Part shown: positions 17,889 to 30,024 of the stretch, piece after piece
How positions within the stretch are numbered: position 1 is the first letter of the stretch
Layout of the letters: each line of letters begins with the position of its first letter
Assembly (NCBI RefSeq): GCF_001854475.1
Contig: NZ_MNAN01000027.1
Coordinates: forward strand, 62,001 to 126,000
Source: Pseudoalteromonas byunsanensis
Lineage (GTDB): Bacteria > Pseudomonadota > Gammaproteobacteria > Enterobacterales > Alteromonadaceae
Reading direction: 5' to 3'
Length of the DNA stretch: 64,000 nucleotides
Notes under the pieces: model-generated
Told to the model about the DNA's origin: nothing
The model's input: the letters and a program-made list of their open reading frames with translations, nothing else
The model's database searches: none
Position numbers and translations under genes: made by a program

Positions 17889-20800
17889 GTGAAAATCACT
17901 GATACCGCTGTAAAGCGTCCCGTTTTTGCGATCGTCGTAAACCTGTTATTGCTTACTTTTGGCATCGTTGCATTTACTATGCTGCCCCTTAGAGAGTATC
18001 CAGACATTGAAACCCCAATAGTTAGTGTAAGTACTCACTACACAGGTGCCTCCAGCGAAGTAGTGGAAGCTAAGATCACTCAAGTGCTCGAAAACCGTAT
18101 TTCAGGTATTGAGGGCATAAAAAGCATCAACTCATCCAGTCGCAATGGCCGCTCTAATATCACCATAGAGTTTAATATTGACCGTGACATTGACGCCGCA
18201 GCTAATGATGTGCGCGAACGAGTCTCACGTGCATTGGATAGCCTACCTGAGCAAGTTCGTCCGCCTGAGGTGTCGAAATCAAACTCAGATGAGAGCCCCA
18301 TTGCTTGGTTTGTATTGAACAGTGAAACCATGAACACACTACAACTGTCCGATTATGCGCAACGTTTTATCGTAGATCGCATCGCGGTTGTTGATGGCGT
18401 ATCTAACGTACGTATTGGCGGAGAGCGTCAATACGCAATGAAAATATGGCTCGACAGACGCGCCATGGCTGCACGGAGTGTCACCAGCAGCGATATCGAA
18501 CGAGTACTTAGAAGTGAAAATGTAGAGCTACCAGCAGGTGAAATCGAGTCGTTAGATAGAGACTTTGCCGTTCGTATTGCTCGCAGCTACAAGACGCAAG
18601 AAGATTTTGCCAACTTAATCATCAAACGAGGTGAACAAGGTTATCTAGTGAAATTAAGCGAGGTGGCAGATGTTCAGCTTGAAGCAGTGGATGATGAGAG
18701 CACTTTTCGTGGTAATGGCCGTAACATGATTGGTCTTGGCATCGTCAAACAAGCAAAGGCAAACACATTAGACGTGGTAGACAATGCGCGTCGAGAGCTT
18801 GAAAAAATCAAGCGAAACCTGCCTGCCGGCACAACCATAGAAGACAGCTATGATTCCTCAGTGTTCATACGTGAAAGTATTTATGAAGTATATCGCACAC
18901 TAGCAATCGCTATGGGGTTAGTGGTACTCGTCATCTTTATGTTTCTGGGAAGTATACGAGCCACACTGGTACCGGCAGTGACCGTGCCTGTTGCACTAGT
19001 GGCAACTTTTATGTTTTTACTTGCAATGGGTTATTCTATTAACTTACTGACATTACTTGCCTTAGTATTGGCAATTGGATTGGTTGTTGATGACACCATA
19101 GTTATGTTGGAAAACATTCACCGTCGCATTGAACTGGGTGAGCCACCTCTACTGGCCGCATTTAAGGGGGCGCGACAAGTGGGTTTTGCCATTATTGCCA
19201 CCACATTAGTGTTGATTGCCGTATTTGTCCCCCTTGTTTTTATGGATGGGCGGATCGGGGCATTGTTTACAGAATTCGCCATGGCTGTCAGTGCTGCGGT
19301 ACTGTTTTCAAGCGTGACCGCGTTAACACTCTCACCCGCTTTATGCTCTAAAGTGCTTAAGCCCAGCACCAAAGAGAATCGTTTTAGCCAGTGGATGGAA
19401 AAAGTGCTATCTCGATTAGAACAAGGTTACAGAAAAGTACTTCAGGATAACTTAGCCCGTCGCTACAGCTTAGTAACAACCTTAGCGCTAGCTGGATTCG
19501 CAAGCTATGCTCTTCTGCAGCAAATCCCCTCTGAGCTAACACCAAAAGAAGACAGAGGAACCTTTTTCATCATGATGAATGGCCCTGAGGGTGCCAGTTA
19601 TGAAAATAATTTGGCCAACATGGAACAAATTGAACAGCGCTTGCTGCCATACGTAGATAAGGGGGAGCTGAGCCGTGTGTTAGTACGCGTACCAGGTTGG
19701 GGCGGACAAGGTGGGGTTGCAATCGTCGGTATGCCTGATTGGGATGAGCGAAAACGCTCAACATGGGAAGTTATCGCAGAAGTCAGTTCAACGATGCGTG
19801 AAGTCACCGATGTACGCGCATTTGCGATCATGCGCCGAGGCATTGGCGGTGGTGGCCAATCTAGGCCCATTGAATTTGTCTTACAAGGGAATGATTACGA
19901 CGAGTTAGCCCAGTGGCGTGACCGAATAATAAACAGAGCACAGCAGAATCCTGGACTAGTTAGAATTGATCACGACTACAAAGAAACCTTCCCACAATTT
20001 CTGATCAGTATAGACAAAACCAAAGCGGCTGATTTAGGCGTATCAATTAGCGATATCGGTCGCACCCTTGAAACCATGTTAGGTCAGCGCCGCGTAACCA
20101 CCTTTATCGACCGTGGAGAAGAGTATGACGTGATCCTAAAAGGTATTAAATCTGACTTCTCGGCACCAAATGACATCCACAATATCTTTGTTAAGTCACG
20201 CACTGAAGAGCTGATCCCACTAGATAGTTTGATAACGATTCGCGAAGAAGCAACCGCTGCACGCTTGAACCGCTACAACCGTATGCGTGCTATTACTATC
20301 TCAGCCAACCTTGCAGACAACTACACCCTAGCTCAAGCACTGGAGTTTCTAAATAAGGTAGCTGATGAAGAGAATGATATTGACGGCGCTGTTGATTATA
20401 AAGGAGAGTCACAACTATTTTACGAAGGTGCCTCTGCGATGACGTATGTATTTATTTTGGCACTCACTGTCACCTTTTTAGTACTGGCCGCACAGTTTGA
20501 AAGCTTCGTTCACCCTCTTGTTATTATGCTCACAGTTCCCCTAGGTTTGGTTGGTGCCATGTATGGCCTGTACATTACAGGCAATACCCTTAACATCTAT
20601 AGCCAAATTGGCATCGTTATGTTGATAGGATTAAGTGCCAAAAACGGGATTCTTATTGTCGAGTTTGCTAACCAACTTAGAGATAAAGGTATCCCTTTCG
20701 AGCAAGCGATTTTAGATGCAGCAGTGCAAAGGCTTCGCCCGATAGTGATGACTTCACTGACAACCGTAATGAGTGCCATTCCATTAGTTTTAGCAACAGG

Positions 20801-20990
20801 TCCCGGAGCTGAAAGCCGCATGGTAATCGGTATCGTGATTTTCGCTGGAGTGAGTGTTGCCACTATACTAACCTTGTTTGTGATCCCATGTGCCTATAAC
20901 CTACTCGCTAAACGCACTCAATCTCCTGAGTTCATCAGTCAAAAACTTGCCACTCAGGAAGCCGAACATAAGGAACTGAAACATGAATGA
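17889..20990 (+). CDS. RND efflux pump, HAE-1/AcrB-type permease
   Basis: 1033 residues from GTG with AGGAG six bases before. Standard 12-helix RND layout: first helix [18 protein letters not shown], a porter domain, helices 2-6 near 335-480, a second porter domain, helices 8-12 from 855. The proton-relay aspartates lie in [19 protein letters not shown] near 405. The C-terminal motif [17 protein letters not shown] near 925 and Lys there are conserved. The substrate cannot be predicted. The 3' end overlaps msrA by 8 bases. An efflux operon with a methionine sulphoxide reductase suggests a link to oxidant or electrophile stress, which is inference. Confidence 0.95.
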   Translation: MKITDTAVKRPVFAIVVNLLLLTFGIVAFTMLPLREYPDIETPIVSVSTHYTGASSEVVEAKITQVLENRISGIEGIKSINSSSRNGRSNITIEFNIDRDIDAAANDVRERVSRALDSLPEQVRPPEVSKSNSDESPIAWFVLNSETMNTLQLSDYAQRFIVDRIAVVDGVSNVRIGGERQYAMKIWLDRRAMAARSVTSSDIERVLRSENVELPAGEIESLDRDFAVRIARSYKTQEDFANLIIKRGEQGYLVKLSEVADVQLEAVDDESTFRGNGRNMIGLGIVKQAKANTLDVVDNARRELEKIKRNLPAGTTIEDSYDSSVFIRESIYEVYRTLAIAMGLVVLVIFMFLGSIRATLVPAVTVPVALVATFMFLLAMGYSINLLTLLALVLAIGLVVDDTIVMLENIHRRIELGEPPLLAAFKGARQVGFAIIATTLVLIAVFVPLVFMDGRIGALFTEFAMAVSAAVLFSSVTALTLSPALCSKVLKPSTKENRFSQWMEKVLSRLEQGYRKVLQDNLARRYSLVTTLALAGFASYALLQQIPSELTPKEDRGTFFIMMNGPEGASYENNLANMEQIEQRLLPYVDKGELSRVLVRVPGWGGQGGVAIVGMPDWDERKRSTWEVIAEVSSTMREVTDVRAFAIMRRGIGGGGQSRPIEFVLQGNDYDELAQWRDRIINRAQQNPGLVRIDHDYKETFPQFLISIDKTKAADLGVSISDIGRTLETMLGQRRVTTFIDRGEEYDVILKGIKSDFSAPNDIHNIFVKSRTEELIPLDSLITIREEATAARLNRYNRMRAITISANLADNYTLAQALEFLNKVADEENDIDGAVDYKGESQLFYEGASAMTYVFILALTVTFLVLAAQFESFVHPLVIMLTVPLGLVGAMYGLYITGNTLNIYSQIGIVMLIGLSAKNGILIVEFANQLRDKGIPFEQAILDAAVQRLRPIVMTSLTTVMSAIPLVLATGPGAESRMVIGIVIFAGVSVATILTLFVIPCAYNLLAKRTQSPEFISQKLATQEAEHKELKHE

Positions 20991-21525
20991 TGTACACATT
21001 GCCACTTTTGGTGGCGGCTGTTTTTGGTGCATAGATGCCGCATTTCGTCGCGTGAAAGGTGTTTTAGAAGTACGCTCGGGTTACTGTGGTGGGCATACAC
21101 AACAACCTACTTATGAGCAAATTTGTCGCGGTGACAGTGGCCATGCTGAGGTGGTAGAAATTAAGTTTGATCCTCAACAAGTAACATACGTACAGTTGTT
21201 AGAGATGTTTTTTACTTTACACGATCCAACTCAACTGAATCGTCAAGGTAATGACATTGGTACTCAATATCGTAGCGTCATATTTTACCATAACGAACAA
21301 CAGCTCCAACAAGCTCAAATGGTGATAGAGCAAGAACAAGAGCACTATATGGATCCAGTGGTTACCGAGCTCAGTGAAGCTTGTCAGTTTTACAGTGCTG
21401 AGAGCTACCATCAAGACTACTACACAAACAACTCAAACCAAGGGTACTGTAGTGTAATGATAGCACCAAAGCTGGCTAAATTTCAGCAACGCTTTAGTGA
21501 GCAGCTACTAGATAGCAAAACATAG
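20983..21525 (+). CDS. msrA: Peptide-methionine (S)-S-oxide reductase MsrA
   Basis: 180 residues. The catalytic GGCFWC motif is at residues 10-15. Also present are [56 protein letters not shown] and the C-terminal [15 protein letters not shown] with a resolving Cys. Repairs oxidised methionine using thioredoxin. Its ATG lies inside the end of the RND pump gene, so translation is coupled. A strong terminator follows. Confidence 0.95.
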   Translation: MNDVHIATFGGGCFWCIDAAFRRVKGVLEVRSGYCGGHTQQPTYEQICRGDSGHAEVVEIKFDPQQVTYVQLLEMFFTLHDPTQLNRQGNDIGTQYRSVIFYHNEQQLQQAQMVIEQEQEHYMDPVVTELSEACQFYSAESYHQDYYTNNSNQGYCSVMIAPKLAKFQQRFSEQLLDSKT

Positions 21526-21539
21526 AATGCAAGCAAGCA

Positions 21540-21572
21540 AAAAGGCGGATTGTCGTATCATCCGCCTTTTTA
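21540..21572 (+). terminator. Rho-independent terminator after msrA
   Basis: Stem GGCGGAT / ATCCGCC with flanking A and T runs (CCGCCTTTTT). It can also act on the opposite strand behind btuB. Confidence 0.9.
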
Positions 21573-21593
21573 ATATACTGTTGAAAGCCTTAT

Positions 21594-23468
21594 TTAGAAG
21601 CTAAAAGATACACCAACATAAGCCTGTCGACCCAATGGCACGTATCCCAATATTTGCCCATCACTTGCAAGCCCTGTGGCAGCTGTTAAATAGGTCCTAT
21701 CGGTCAGGTTTTCCAATCTAGCTGACAGTTTAATATTCTCAAACAATGCATAATTGGCGGCTAAATTGAAGACTGTGTAGCCACTGAGCTCTTTGTTATG
21801 GGTATTAAATTGGCTGTCATACAAAGTGATGGTTGGTCTTGATGAACGGTAAAGCATGGTTAGGCTGGCATCGAGCTTATCCCATGACCTTGAAAGCGTG
21901 TAATTAAAGGCTGTATCAGGACGACGCACTAAGTCTTTACCCGTCGTTTTATCCTTTGCATCTAACAGCGTTAAATTAACTCTATGTTCAAAACCCCAAA
22001 CTGAAGCCGTGGCCGATAACTCTACGCCCTTCATCGTAGCTTGATCAACGTTAGCAGCAATATATTTACCGCTCTCATTTGGCAAGCTAACAATCATCTG
22101 ATCGATTTTGTTGTTAAATAGTGCAACGTCATATTTACCCCATCGAGTATCTAACGTTACGCCCAATTCACTGTTACTTGCTTCTTCTGGCTTAATATCC
22201 GGATTTGGCAAATACCAAGGGCTATTCTTAACATATGCATGCGTCAGAGTTGGCGCTCTAAAAGCAGTACCGTGATTTACTCTGAAGGTAACAATGTTGT
22301 TGGCCTGATAACCAATACCAGCAGTGTAAGTGTTGGCCCTACCGTGAAAATCATAATCATCACTTCTGAGCACCGCATTTGCTAACCATGGCCCTTGCTC
22401 AAAGAAGCCACCCACAAATATGGCTTTATTGGTACGATCTGAGTGACTAAATTCGGCAGAAGCATTACTCAAATCTTCATTAAGCTGACTCACCCCCGCA
22501 GCAAGTTGTAATGCTTCAGACCAGCGATAAAGTGCACGATACTCAAGCTCTACACGCTCTGTACTGTAGACATCATGGTTTGGTGTACCTATTTGCGTAT
22601 TCTCCTGCTGGGAAACACTCACGCTAGCATATTGTTGTAACTGTTCCTGTTGCTTTTCCCATGCAAGCTTGGTGATGTAGTTTTCAAATTCGTACGCATC
22701 ATTGCCCCAAGAATTGTCATACTCACCTTCCCCCTCACTATACTGCGCACGTGCCGAAACAGTACCTATATCAGCGTGATCATAGCTTAAGTTAAAGCCT
22801 ATGTTTTTAGTGTTATAGCCATCGCTATCATGATTTTTGCTCAATGGAAGCTGAAGGTCTTTACTTGTTACATCATAACCATCAGTGTCTTCGTAGCCCA
22901 AATTAAAGCTTAACGAGAGTGAATCTGAGTTAAATTGGCCTGTTTGTTGATAGTTCACATAGTTGTGGCTACCTGAAGTAAGGCTAATTTCCTGCTGTTG
23001 TGCTTTACGCGTAATGATGTTGATCACTCCTGCCAGCGCATCAGAGCCATAAATTGCTGCTTTAGCTCCTTTTACCACTTCAATACGCTCAATGCTATTG
23101 AGAGGAATGTTGGTAAATGATACATCGCCAGAGTTAGCATCACTCACTCTTACACCATCAATCAACACCAACACATGTTTGGTTGTTGCACCACGAACAA
23201 AAACACTGGCTTTTTGACCAAAACCACCATTTCTGACCACATCGACACCAGCAACGGTATTAAGTAATGAGGGTAAGTCTCTAAGATTACTTTGCTCAAT
23301 TTCCTCGCGTGCAATCACACTCACGCTCGTTAGGGTGTTATTTATTGACTGCTCAAATTTATTCGCTGTAACGGTAATGTGTTCAATGTGCTCATTGTGA
23401 CCTTGTGCCCAGACGCCAGAAGATACAGCAGCTAAGATAGCCACTGCCAAAGTAGATTTGTTTTGCAT
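21594..23468 (-). CDS. btuB: TonB-dependent vitamin B12 receptor BtuB
   Basis: About 624 residues from ATG at 23468, which has GGGGA in front and starts a signal peptide (MQNKSTLAVAILAAVSSGVWA); the longer frame from 23522 runs into the riboswitch. The mature N terminus has a TonB box (HITVTANK). A plug domain follows (DLPSLLNTVAGVDVVRNGG, GVRVSDANSGDV, VVKGAKAAIYGSDALAGVINIITRK), then a 22-strand barrel ending VGVSFSF. Imports cobalamin across the outer membrane using TonB energy. Assignment to B12 rests on the riboswitch plus similarity. No btuC/D/F genes adjoin it. Confidence 0.93.
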   Translation of the reverse strand: MQNKSTLAVAILAAVSSGVWAQGHNEHIEHITVTANKFEQSINNTLTSVSVIAREEIEQSNLRDLPSLLNTVAGVDVVRNGGFGQKASVFVRGATTKHVLVLIDGVRVSDANSGDVSFTNIPLNSIERIEVVKGAKAAIYGSDALAGVINIITRKAQQQEISLTSGSHNYVNYQQTGQFNSDSLSLSFNLGYEDTDGYDVTSKDLQLPLSKNHDSDGYNTKNIGFNLSYDHADIGTVSARAQYSEGEGEYDNSWGNDAYEFENYITKLAWEKQQEQLQQYASVSVSQQENTQIGTPNHDVYSTERVELEYRALYRWSEALQLAAGVSQLNEDLSNASAEFSHSDRTNKAIFVGGFFEQGPWLANAVLRSDDYDFHGRANTYTAGIGYQANNIVTFRVNHGTAFRAPTLTHAYVKNSPWYLPNPDIKPEEASNSELGVTLDTRWGKYDVALFNNKIDQMIVSLPNESGKYIAANVDQATMKGVELSATASVWGFEHRVNLTLLDAKDKTTGKDLVRRPDTAFNYTLSRSWDKLDASLTMLYRSSRPTITLYDSQFNTHNKELSGYTVFNLAANYALFENIKLSARLENLTDRTYLTAATGLASDGQILGYVPLGRQAYVGVSFSF

Positions 23469-23518
23469 GATATCCCCAAACTTGCGCCCACCGCACAAGT
23501 AATACAAGTAAGTCGACT

Positions 23519-23681
23519 TCAAGGCCGGTCTCCGGACTTAGCCTTTTAGGCATCACCGTTGCGGGGGCAGTGTTGGATTTCGCTCAATCCCATGATTGTC
23601 ACCAACTTCCCGATTATCTTAGCAAACCAATTGATACAAACCGATCAGGGTAACATTACATCACCAAGCTAAGCACCTTGA
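23519..23681 (-). promoter_or_regulatory. Cobalamin riboswitch controlling btuB
   Basis: Read on the minus strand the leader carries AAGGTGC near 23681, then GGGAAGTTGGTGACAATC, then ACTGCCCCCGCAACGGT (the B12 box core) and GTCCGGAGACCGGCCTT near 23520. These are the ordered conserved elements of the cobalamin riboswitch. AAGG at the start can pair with CCTT at the end as stem P1. The GGGGA ribosome site of btuB follows about 45 bases on, consistent with control of translation by B12. Confidence 0.93.
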
Positions 23682-23736
23682 AAAGAGGCGCTATTGTGCG
23701 AAGTTTATGGATGATTGTCAATGGACGTCTAGAAAT

Positions 23737-23768
23737 CTAAAGCAAGTAATAGGTATTACTTGCTTTAG
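23737..23768. terminator. 14-base perfect inverted repeat downstream of yajQ
   Basis: CTAAAGCAAGTAAT, a 4-base loop, then the exact reverse complement. It lies 48 bases after the yajQ stop and before the btuB riboswitch. No T run follows on the yajQ strand, so it may be a processing or attenuating hairpin rather than a classic terminator. Confidence 0.55.
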
Positions 23769-23816
23769 TTGTTGACTGACGAGTAAAACCACAATCGATA
23801 GATTGCGTTGCTTGTA

Positions 23817-24299
23817 TTAATCGCGGAAATTCTTGAACTGAAAAGGCTGGCCTAATTCACTGCTGCGGATCAACTGCATCACTTCTTGTAAATCGTCACG
23901 CTTTTTGCCTGTGACTCGAACTTCTTCACCCTGAATCGCAGCCTGAACTTTAATTTTCGAGTCTTTAATAAGCTTGACCAACTTTTTGGCCATCTCTTTC
24001 TCGATCCCCTGCTTCAATCCGACTTTACGCGATACATGCTTTCCCGCACGCTCAATGTCTTTAAGCTCTAAGCTCGCCACATCTAAACCACGCTTAGACG
24101 CTTTACTGGCAAGAATATCAAAAAGCTGCATGACTTGTGGATCCGCTTCAGCTTTTAACGTGATCACATCATTACTTAATTCTATAGATGCATCAACACC
24201 ACGAAAATCATAGCGGGTTTCCAACTCTCGTTTTGCGTTATCAACCGCATTTTTTGCTTCTGTCATTTCAATTTCAGACACAATGTCAAAAGAAGGCAT
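23817..24299 (-). CDS. yajQ: YajQ family nucleotide-binding protein
   Basis: 160 residues starting [21 protein letters not shown] with [33 protein letters not shown] and a C-terminal [24 protein letters not shown], the family hallmarks. Two ferredoxin-like halves that bind nucleotides; some homologues bind cyclic di-GMP. Preceded by AGGAG. Monocistronic. Confidence 0.95.
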   Translation of the reverse strand: MPSFDIVSEIEMTEAKNAVDNAKRELETRYDFRGVDASIELSNDVITLKAEADPQVMQLFDILASKASKRGLDVASLELKDIERAGKHVSRKVGLKQGIEKEMAKKLVKLIKDSKIKVQAAIQGEEVRVTGKKRDDLQEVMQLIRSSELGQPFQFKNFRD

Positions 24300-24438
24300 G
24301 TTATTCTCCTAAAATATGAATATCACGATTATATCAACCTAAATAAGAATGTGGGAAAAAAGTGATATTCACCCACCAGCCAGTTTTAGATGATATACTT
24401 GACCCCAAATTAGCGGCTATTTATCTTTAGGAAGTATA

Positions 24439-24789
24439 GTGACAAGGCGCGTTTATCAAGTTTTATTATTAGTTACCCTCGCTGTGTGTACCTACCTGTT
24501 TGCTAAAGAGTTTCAACATTCAGGTATTCGCTTTCAACATGCGGACAAAGTAGTTCATTTTGCAATATTTTTTGCATTAGCATTTATCATGCATCATGCC
24601 TTTAAGTGGCCGATGATCACGCAGCTCGTGTTATTAGCAAGCTATGGCATTGGTATTGAAGTGATGCAGAATAACTTGCCCTATAGGCAGGCTTCTCTTG
24701 GAGACTTCATCGCTGACTTTTTAGGGGCTCTGAGTTACTATGCTATCTATGTAGTACTAAGTAAGTGGCGTGCAAAAAGGTATGACTGA
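24439..24789 (+). CDS. VanZ-like family membrane protein
   Basis: 116 residues from GTG with TAGGAAG upstream. Three to four helices: QVLLLVTLAVCTYLFA, KVVHFAIFFALAFIMHHAF, ITQLVLLASYGIGIEVMQ, FIADFLGALSYYAIYVVL. DKVVHF and EVMQNNLPYRQASLGDFIAD are the VanZ signature. Inner membrane; role unknown outside teicoplanin-resistance VanZ. Overlaps the following reductase gene by 8 bases. Confidence 0.85.
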   Translation: MTRRVYQVLLLVTLAVCTYLFAKEFQHSGIRFQHADKVVHFAIFFALAFIMHHAFKWPMITQLVLLASYGIGIEVMQNNLPYRQASLGDFIADFLGALSYYAIYVVLSKWRAKRYD

Positions 24790-25675
24790 TGTTCACATTG
24801 TTGGTGCTGGTGCTATTGGTTTGTCATTTGCTCATTCACTGAGTCAGCGCCATAATGTTTCGGTTATTACACGCACTTTTCCAAGCCATAAATGGAACAT
24901 CAGCGAACACCAAGAGACTAAACCGATTAACGCAACACCCGTTGCACTAACACCTTCTCTATCTCTGTCTATCACAAACTGCTTTATTTGCGTAAAAGCC
25001 TATCAAGTGTCGCAGGCTATCGCCGATGTACTTCCCTACTTATCTGACAATGCAAATATATTCATTAGTCACAATGGTATGTATGACTTAAGTGAAGTTA
25101 TCAAACAACTAACACCAAATCAGGCTTTGTTTTTTATTAGTACTGCTCGTGGCGCGTTAAAGTTGGATAACCACCATGTCAAAATAACAGGGTACGGCGA
25201 TACTTATATAGGGGCGTGTAATTTACGGGCTCATACCATGATTACACGTGTATTTGAGACATTTTTTAAAGGCATATTGTCTGAATGCTTTATTCACGAA
25301 GACATCACACTGTTACGCTGGCAAAAATTGTTAGTCAATATCGCGATCAATCCTTTAACAGCAATACACCAAATCCCAAATGGGCAACTACGCCAGCCAA
25401 AATTTAGTGCAACAATTCTAGCTTTACTCAATGAAGCATGTACGGTAGCCAATAAAGCAGGCGTTAAAATACCTTTGTCTGCGGCCTTAGATAGCGCATA
25501 CCTTGTGATGTCGCGCACGAGTGTTAACTTTTCTTCTATGGCTCAAGATATAAAACATGGTAGAAAAACAGAAATTGAGGCAATTTGTGGTTATGTCGTT
25601 ACGCAGGGTCAATCGCTAAATGTGCCAACGCCGCGCAATGCACAAATATTGCAAGCACTGACAAACAAGCACTAA
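24782..25675 (+). CDS. panE: Ketopantoate reductase family protein (2-dehydropantoate 2-reductase)
   Basis: About 297 residues from ATG at 24782; GTG at 24770 is an alternative. N-terminal Rossmann loop DVHIVGAGAIGLSFA, then CVKAYQVSQA, FISHNGM and the conserved Lys in LRWQKLLVNIAINPLTAIH near 180-195, and GRKTEIEAICGYVV near the C terminus. It would reduce 2-dehydropantoate to pantoate with NADPH for coenzyme A synthesis. The family also contains other 2-oxoacid reductases. Identity is low-complexity-free and full length. Followed by a symmetric terminator. Confidence 0.82.
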   Translation: MTDVHIVGAGAIGLSFAHSLSQRHNVSVITRTFPSHKWNISEHQETKPINATPVALTPSLSLSITNCFICVKAYQVSQAIADVLPYLSDNANIFISHNGMYDLSEVIKQLTPNQALFFISTARGALKLDNHHVKITGYGDTYIGACNLRAHTMITRVFETFFKGILSECFIHEDITLLRWQKLLVNIAINPLTAIHQIPNGQLRQPKFSATILALLNEACTVANKAGVKIPLSAALDSAYLVMSRTSVNFSSMAQDIKHGRKTEIEAICGYVVTQGQSLNVPTPRNAQILQALTNKH

Positions 25676-25700
25676 AAAGCCGAGACTTGCTCGGCTTTTA
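25674..25700. terminator. Bidirectional terminator between panE and thiI
   Basis: AAAAAGCCGAG, short loop, CTCGGCTTTT. A runs on one side and T runs on the other serve both convergent genes. Confidence 0.9.
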
Positions 25701-25710
25701 GCTAATACGC

Positions 25711-27171
25711 TTATTCAGGCTTGTACACTTTGACGTTTTTGAAGCCATTTTCATGTAATATTAATGCTTGTAACTGACTCATTACGCCCTTAGCACAATA
25801 AAGATAATATTCTTTGTCTTGTGGTAAATCTGCAAACTTGGTCGCGAGTCTAAAGAATGGTAGGTGAACCACTTCCACCCCTTCAATTTCCAATGGGTTC
25901 GCATCTTCCTCATCTGGCGAGCGAATATCCAAAACAACACCATTTTCAGGTAACTCACTGGCGGTTTCAGCCTCTTTTACTTCCTCTTTTGCCTCAACTT
26001 CTATATCTCGAATATCTTTCACAGTGGCATTTGCCACAACCGTGTCCAAGACATCAAAATCGAACTTTTGTTCCTCTTCTAAGATAGTTTCAAGCTTGGC
26101 TTTCACTGTCGGCTTTTTAGAAATAACACCACAATACTCTGGCATCGCCTCCGCCATTTCTATGGTACCAATTTCACGGGCAATCTTGATGATATCAGCC
26201 TTATCGTGCTGAATAAGAGGACGCACTATTAATGTTTCCGTCACTCTATCTATCACATTCAAGTTCGCCAATGTTTGGCTCGATACCTGACCGATACTTT
26301 CACCTGTGACTAATGCTGGAATATTGAAACGCCCAGCAATTTGGCTTCCTGCTCTCATCATCATACGCTTGAGAACAACGCCCATTTGTCCATTTTCAAT
26401 ATTTTCCAAAATTTCAGCAACAACAGGCTCAAAATCAACCGTAATAAACTTCACTTTGTGGGTAGAGCTATATTGCTTCCAAAGATAGTGACTGACCTGC
26501 TTAACCCCTATTTCATGTGCCGCACCACCGAGATTAAAGAATAAGAAATGTGTGCGCGCACCTTTACGGATCATCTGGTAGGTGGCAACACCTGAATCAA
26601 ACCCACCCGAGATAAGCGACAGCACATCTTCTTGTGTTGGCAAAGGGAAACCGCCTATACCATAGTGCGTATGCGTGACGATATAAGCTAAATCATCTTT
26701 GATTTCTATTTTCACAGTCACTTCAGGCTTGCTCAGTTTAACACTTGCGCCTGATACATTTTGGTTTAGACCACCACCAACATAGCGCTCTACATCACTT
26801 GAAGTAAAGTCATGGTTACCTCTTCGTTTCACGCGGACACAAAAAGTTTTGTTTTCAATCGTGTGACCTGCAAGTGCCAAGGTACGCTGATAAATGTCGT
26901 CAATACTTTCAAAGAGTGTTTCTTGCACTTCAATAAATTGCACGATTCCAGGCACACGCTTTAAATTATCTATCAGTGCTTCACGTGTTGATTGATCCGA
27001 TTTAGCGCTGGTAACCGTAATATTGTCCCAGTTATTCTTTACTTTGATTTGCTCGTCAACACGGCTTAGAAGAATTTCAATATTCTTCTCTAGTAGTTTG
27101 GTGAAGCGTTTACGAACTGATTTGCTTTTGATGGCAATTTCAGGGTGTAGTTTGACGATAAATTTAAACAT
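25711..27171 (-). CDS. thiI: tRNA 4-thiouridine synthase ThiI with rhodanese domain
   Basis: About 486 residues from ATG at 27171 (MFKFIVKLHPEIAIKSKSVRKRF); the upstream extension to 27231 is not family sequence. Order: ferredoxin-like and THUMP domains to about 165, PP-loop ATP pyrophosphatase with LSLISGGFDSGVATYQM near 180, conserved EYCGVISKKPTVKA, and a C-terminal rhodanese domain with YLYCAKGVMSQLQA carrying the sulphur-accepting Cys. It puts sulphur on U8 of tRNA and supports thiazole synthesis. The 485-residue form with rhodanese is that of Enterobacteria and relatives. Confidence 0.96.
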   Translation of the reverse strand: MFKFIVKLHPEIAIKSKSVRKRFTKLLEKNIEILLSRVDEQIKVKNNWDNITVTSAKSDQSTREALIDNLKRVPGIVQFIEVQETLFESIDDIYQRTLALAGHTIENKTFCVRVKRRGNHDFTSSDVERYVGGGLNQNVSGASVKLSKPEVTVKIEIKDDLAYIVTHTHYGIGGFPLPTQEDVLSLISGGFDSGVATYQMIRKGARTHFLFFNLGGAAHEIGVKQVSHYLWKQYSSTHKVKFITVDFEPVVAEILENIENGQMGVVLKRMMMRAGSQIAGRFNIPALVTGESIGQVSSQTLANLNVIDRVTETLIVRPLIQHDKADIIKIAREIGTIEMAEAMPEYCGVISKKPTVKAKLETILEEEQKFDFDVLDTVVANATVKDIRDIEVEAKEEVKEAETASELPENGVVLDIRSPDEEDANPLEIEGVEVVHLPFFRLATKFADLPQDKEYYLYCAKGVMSQLQALILHENGFKNVKVYKPE

Positions 27172-27276
27172 AGAAATAACTCTTTTGCGTGGCGATTGCG
27201 CGCCTAGACATCGGGCGCGCGAGTATATCAAATTTCTATGCGTCTAGGAAATAAACAAACTAATTAGCTGTCTATA

Positions 27277-27933
27277 TCATGCAATACTCGGTAATGATTC
27301 ATCCGCAAGACGTTGATATTGATCTTGTAACTCCTGAATTTTAGCTGAGCTTAAATCTGTACAATATGGCTTAAATAACATCAGTACTTTCACGATACCA
27401 TTGTAGATATCCTGCTGCTCTAGCACCCCTGTCATTCTGCGCGCCTTTACATATGGCGTCCAAAAGCTCACCGTCATTTTCAACATATGTGCCAGCTCTT
27501 TTGCGTCCTCATCGCTAATATCAATAACGCGACTTGTGCGTAAACCAATAACGACTGATCGCACCTGTTCAAACAGGTCAGTCTGAAACTCAATATATTG
27601 CTTTTTCAGTACGCCGTCTCTTGCCAAAATATCAGTAAGATTGTCGTAAAAGAAATGGTAGCGCCACATCAAATCAAATAGTGAGTCTAGGTACTTTGTT
27701 AACTGTTCTAGAGGCTCAAAATCGGTATTAAGTGGTTTAAAGTGCGTACTTAAATGTTCTCTATATAAAGAAAAGATATTACGAATAATGTCTTCTTTAT
27801 TTTTGAAATGATAGTACAAGTTACCGGGACTTATGCCCAGGTTTGAAGCTATGTGATTCGTTGTAATTGCCCGCTCTCCATGTAAATTAAATAGAGCGAT
27901 GCTGGTACGAATTATTTTTTCCTTGGTATTCAT
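27277..27933 (-). CDS. TetR-family transcriptional regulator
   Basis: About 218 residues from ATG at 27933; extra N-terminal residues of the longer frame (to 27999) do not fit. The helix-turn-helix is near residues 20-50: ERAITTNHIASNLGISPGNLYYHFKNKEDII. The C-terminal half is long and aromatic with a WRYHFFYDNL segment, like the TetR type with a C-terminal domain seen in fatty-acid-linked marine regulators. Target unknown; divergent from coaD with 189 bases between. Confidence 0.85.
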   Translation of the reverse strand: MNTKEKIIRTSIALFNLHGERAITTNHIASNLGISPGNLYYHFKNKEDIIRNIFSLYREHLSTHFKPLNTDFEPLEQLTKYLDSLFDLMWRYHFFYDNLTDILARDGVLKKQYIEFQTDLFEQVRSVVIGLRTSRVIDISDEDAKELAHMLKMTVSFWTPYVKARRMTGVLEQQDIYNGIVKVLMLFKPYCTDLSSAKIQELQDQYQRLADESLPSIA

Positions 27934-28110
27934 ATCCTGATCTCTATGACACGCGATTAATATTAGGATGTGTTGCGCTAATTGGGTCAGTATAGCCAAT
28001 TAGGCTAAGTGAAAATAGCACTAAAGGGTATATGATATAAGTGCAGATAGTGCAAAGCAGACCAGTGAAATATCTGTAAAACATTGCTACCATATGCCAA
28101 ATTTTATTGA

Positions 28111-29975
<1,865 letters not shown>

Positions 29976-29983
29976 TGTAAGGG

Positions 29984-30024
29984 AGTAAAGATCCTTTAGG
30001 ATGCTTTACTCACTTTTTCGTTTT
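29984..30024 (+). terminator. Terminator hairpin after the Wzi-like gene
   Basis: GAGTAAAGATCC, a TTTA loop, then GGATGCTTTACTC with one bulge, followed by ACTTTTTCGTTTT. It overlaps the last codons of the convergent membrane protein gene. Confidence 0.75.
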
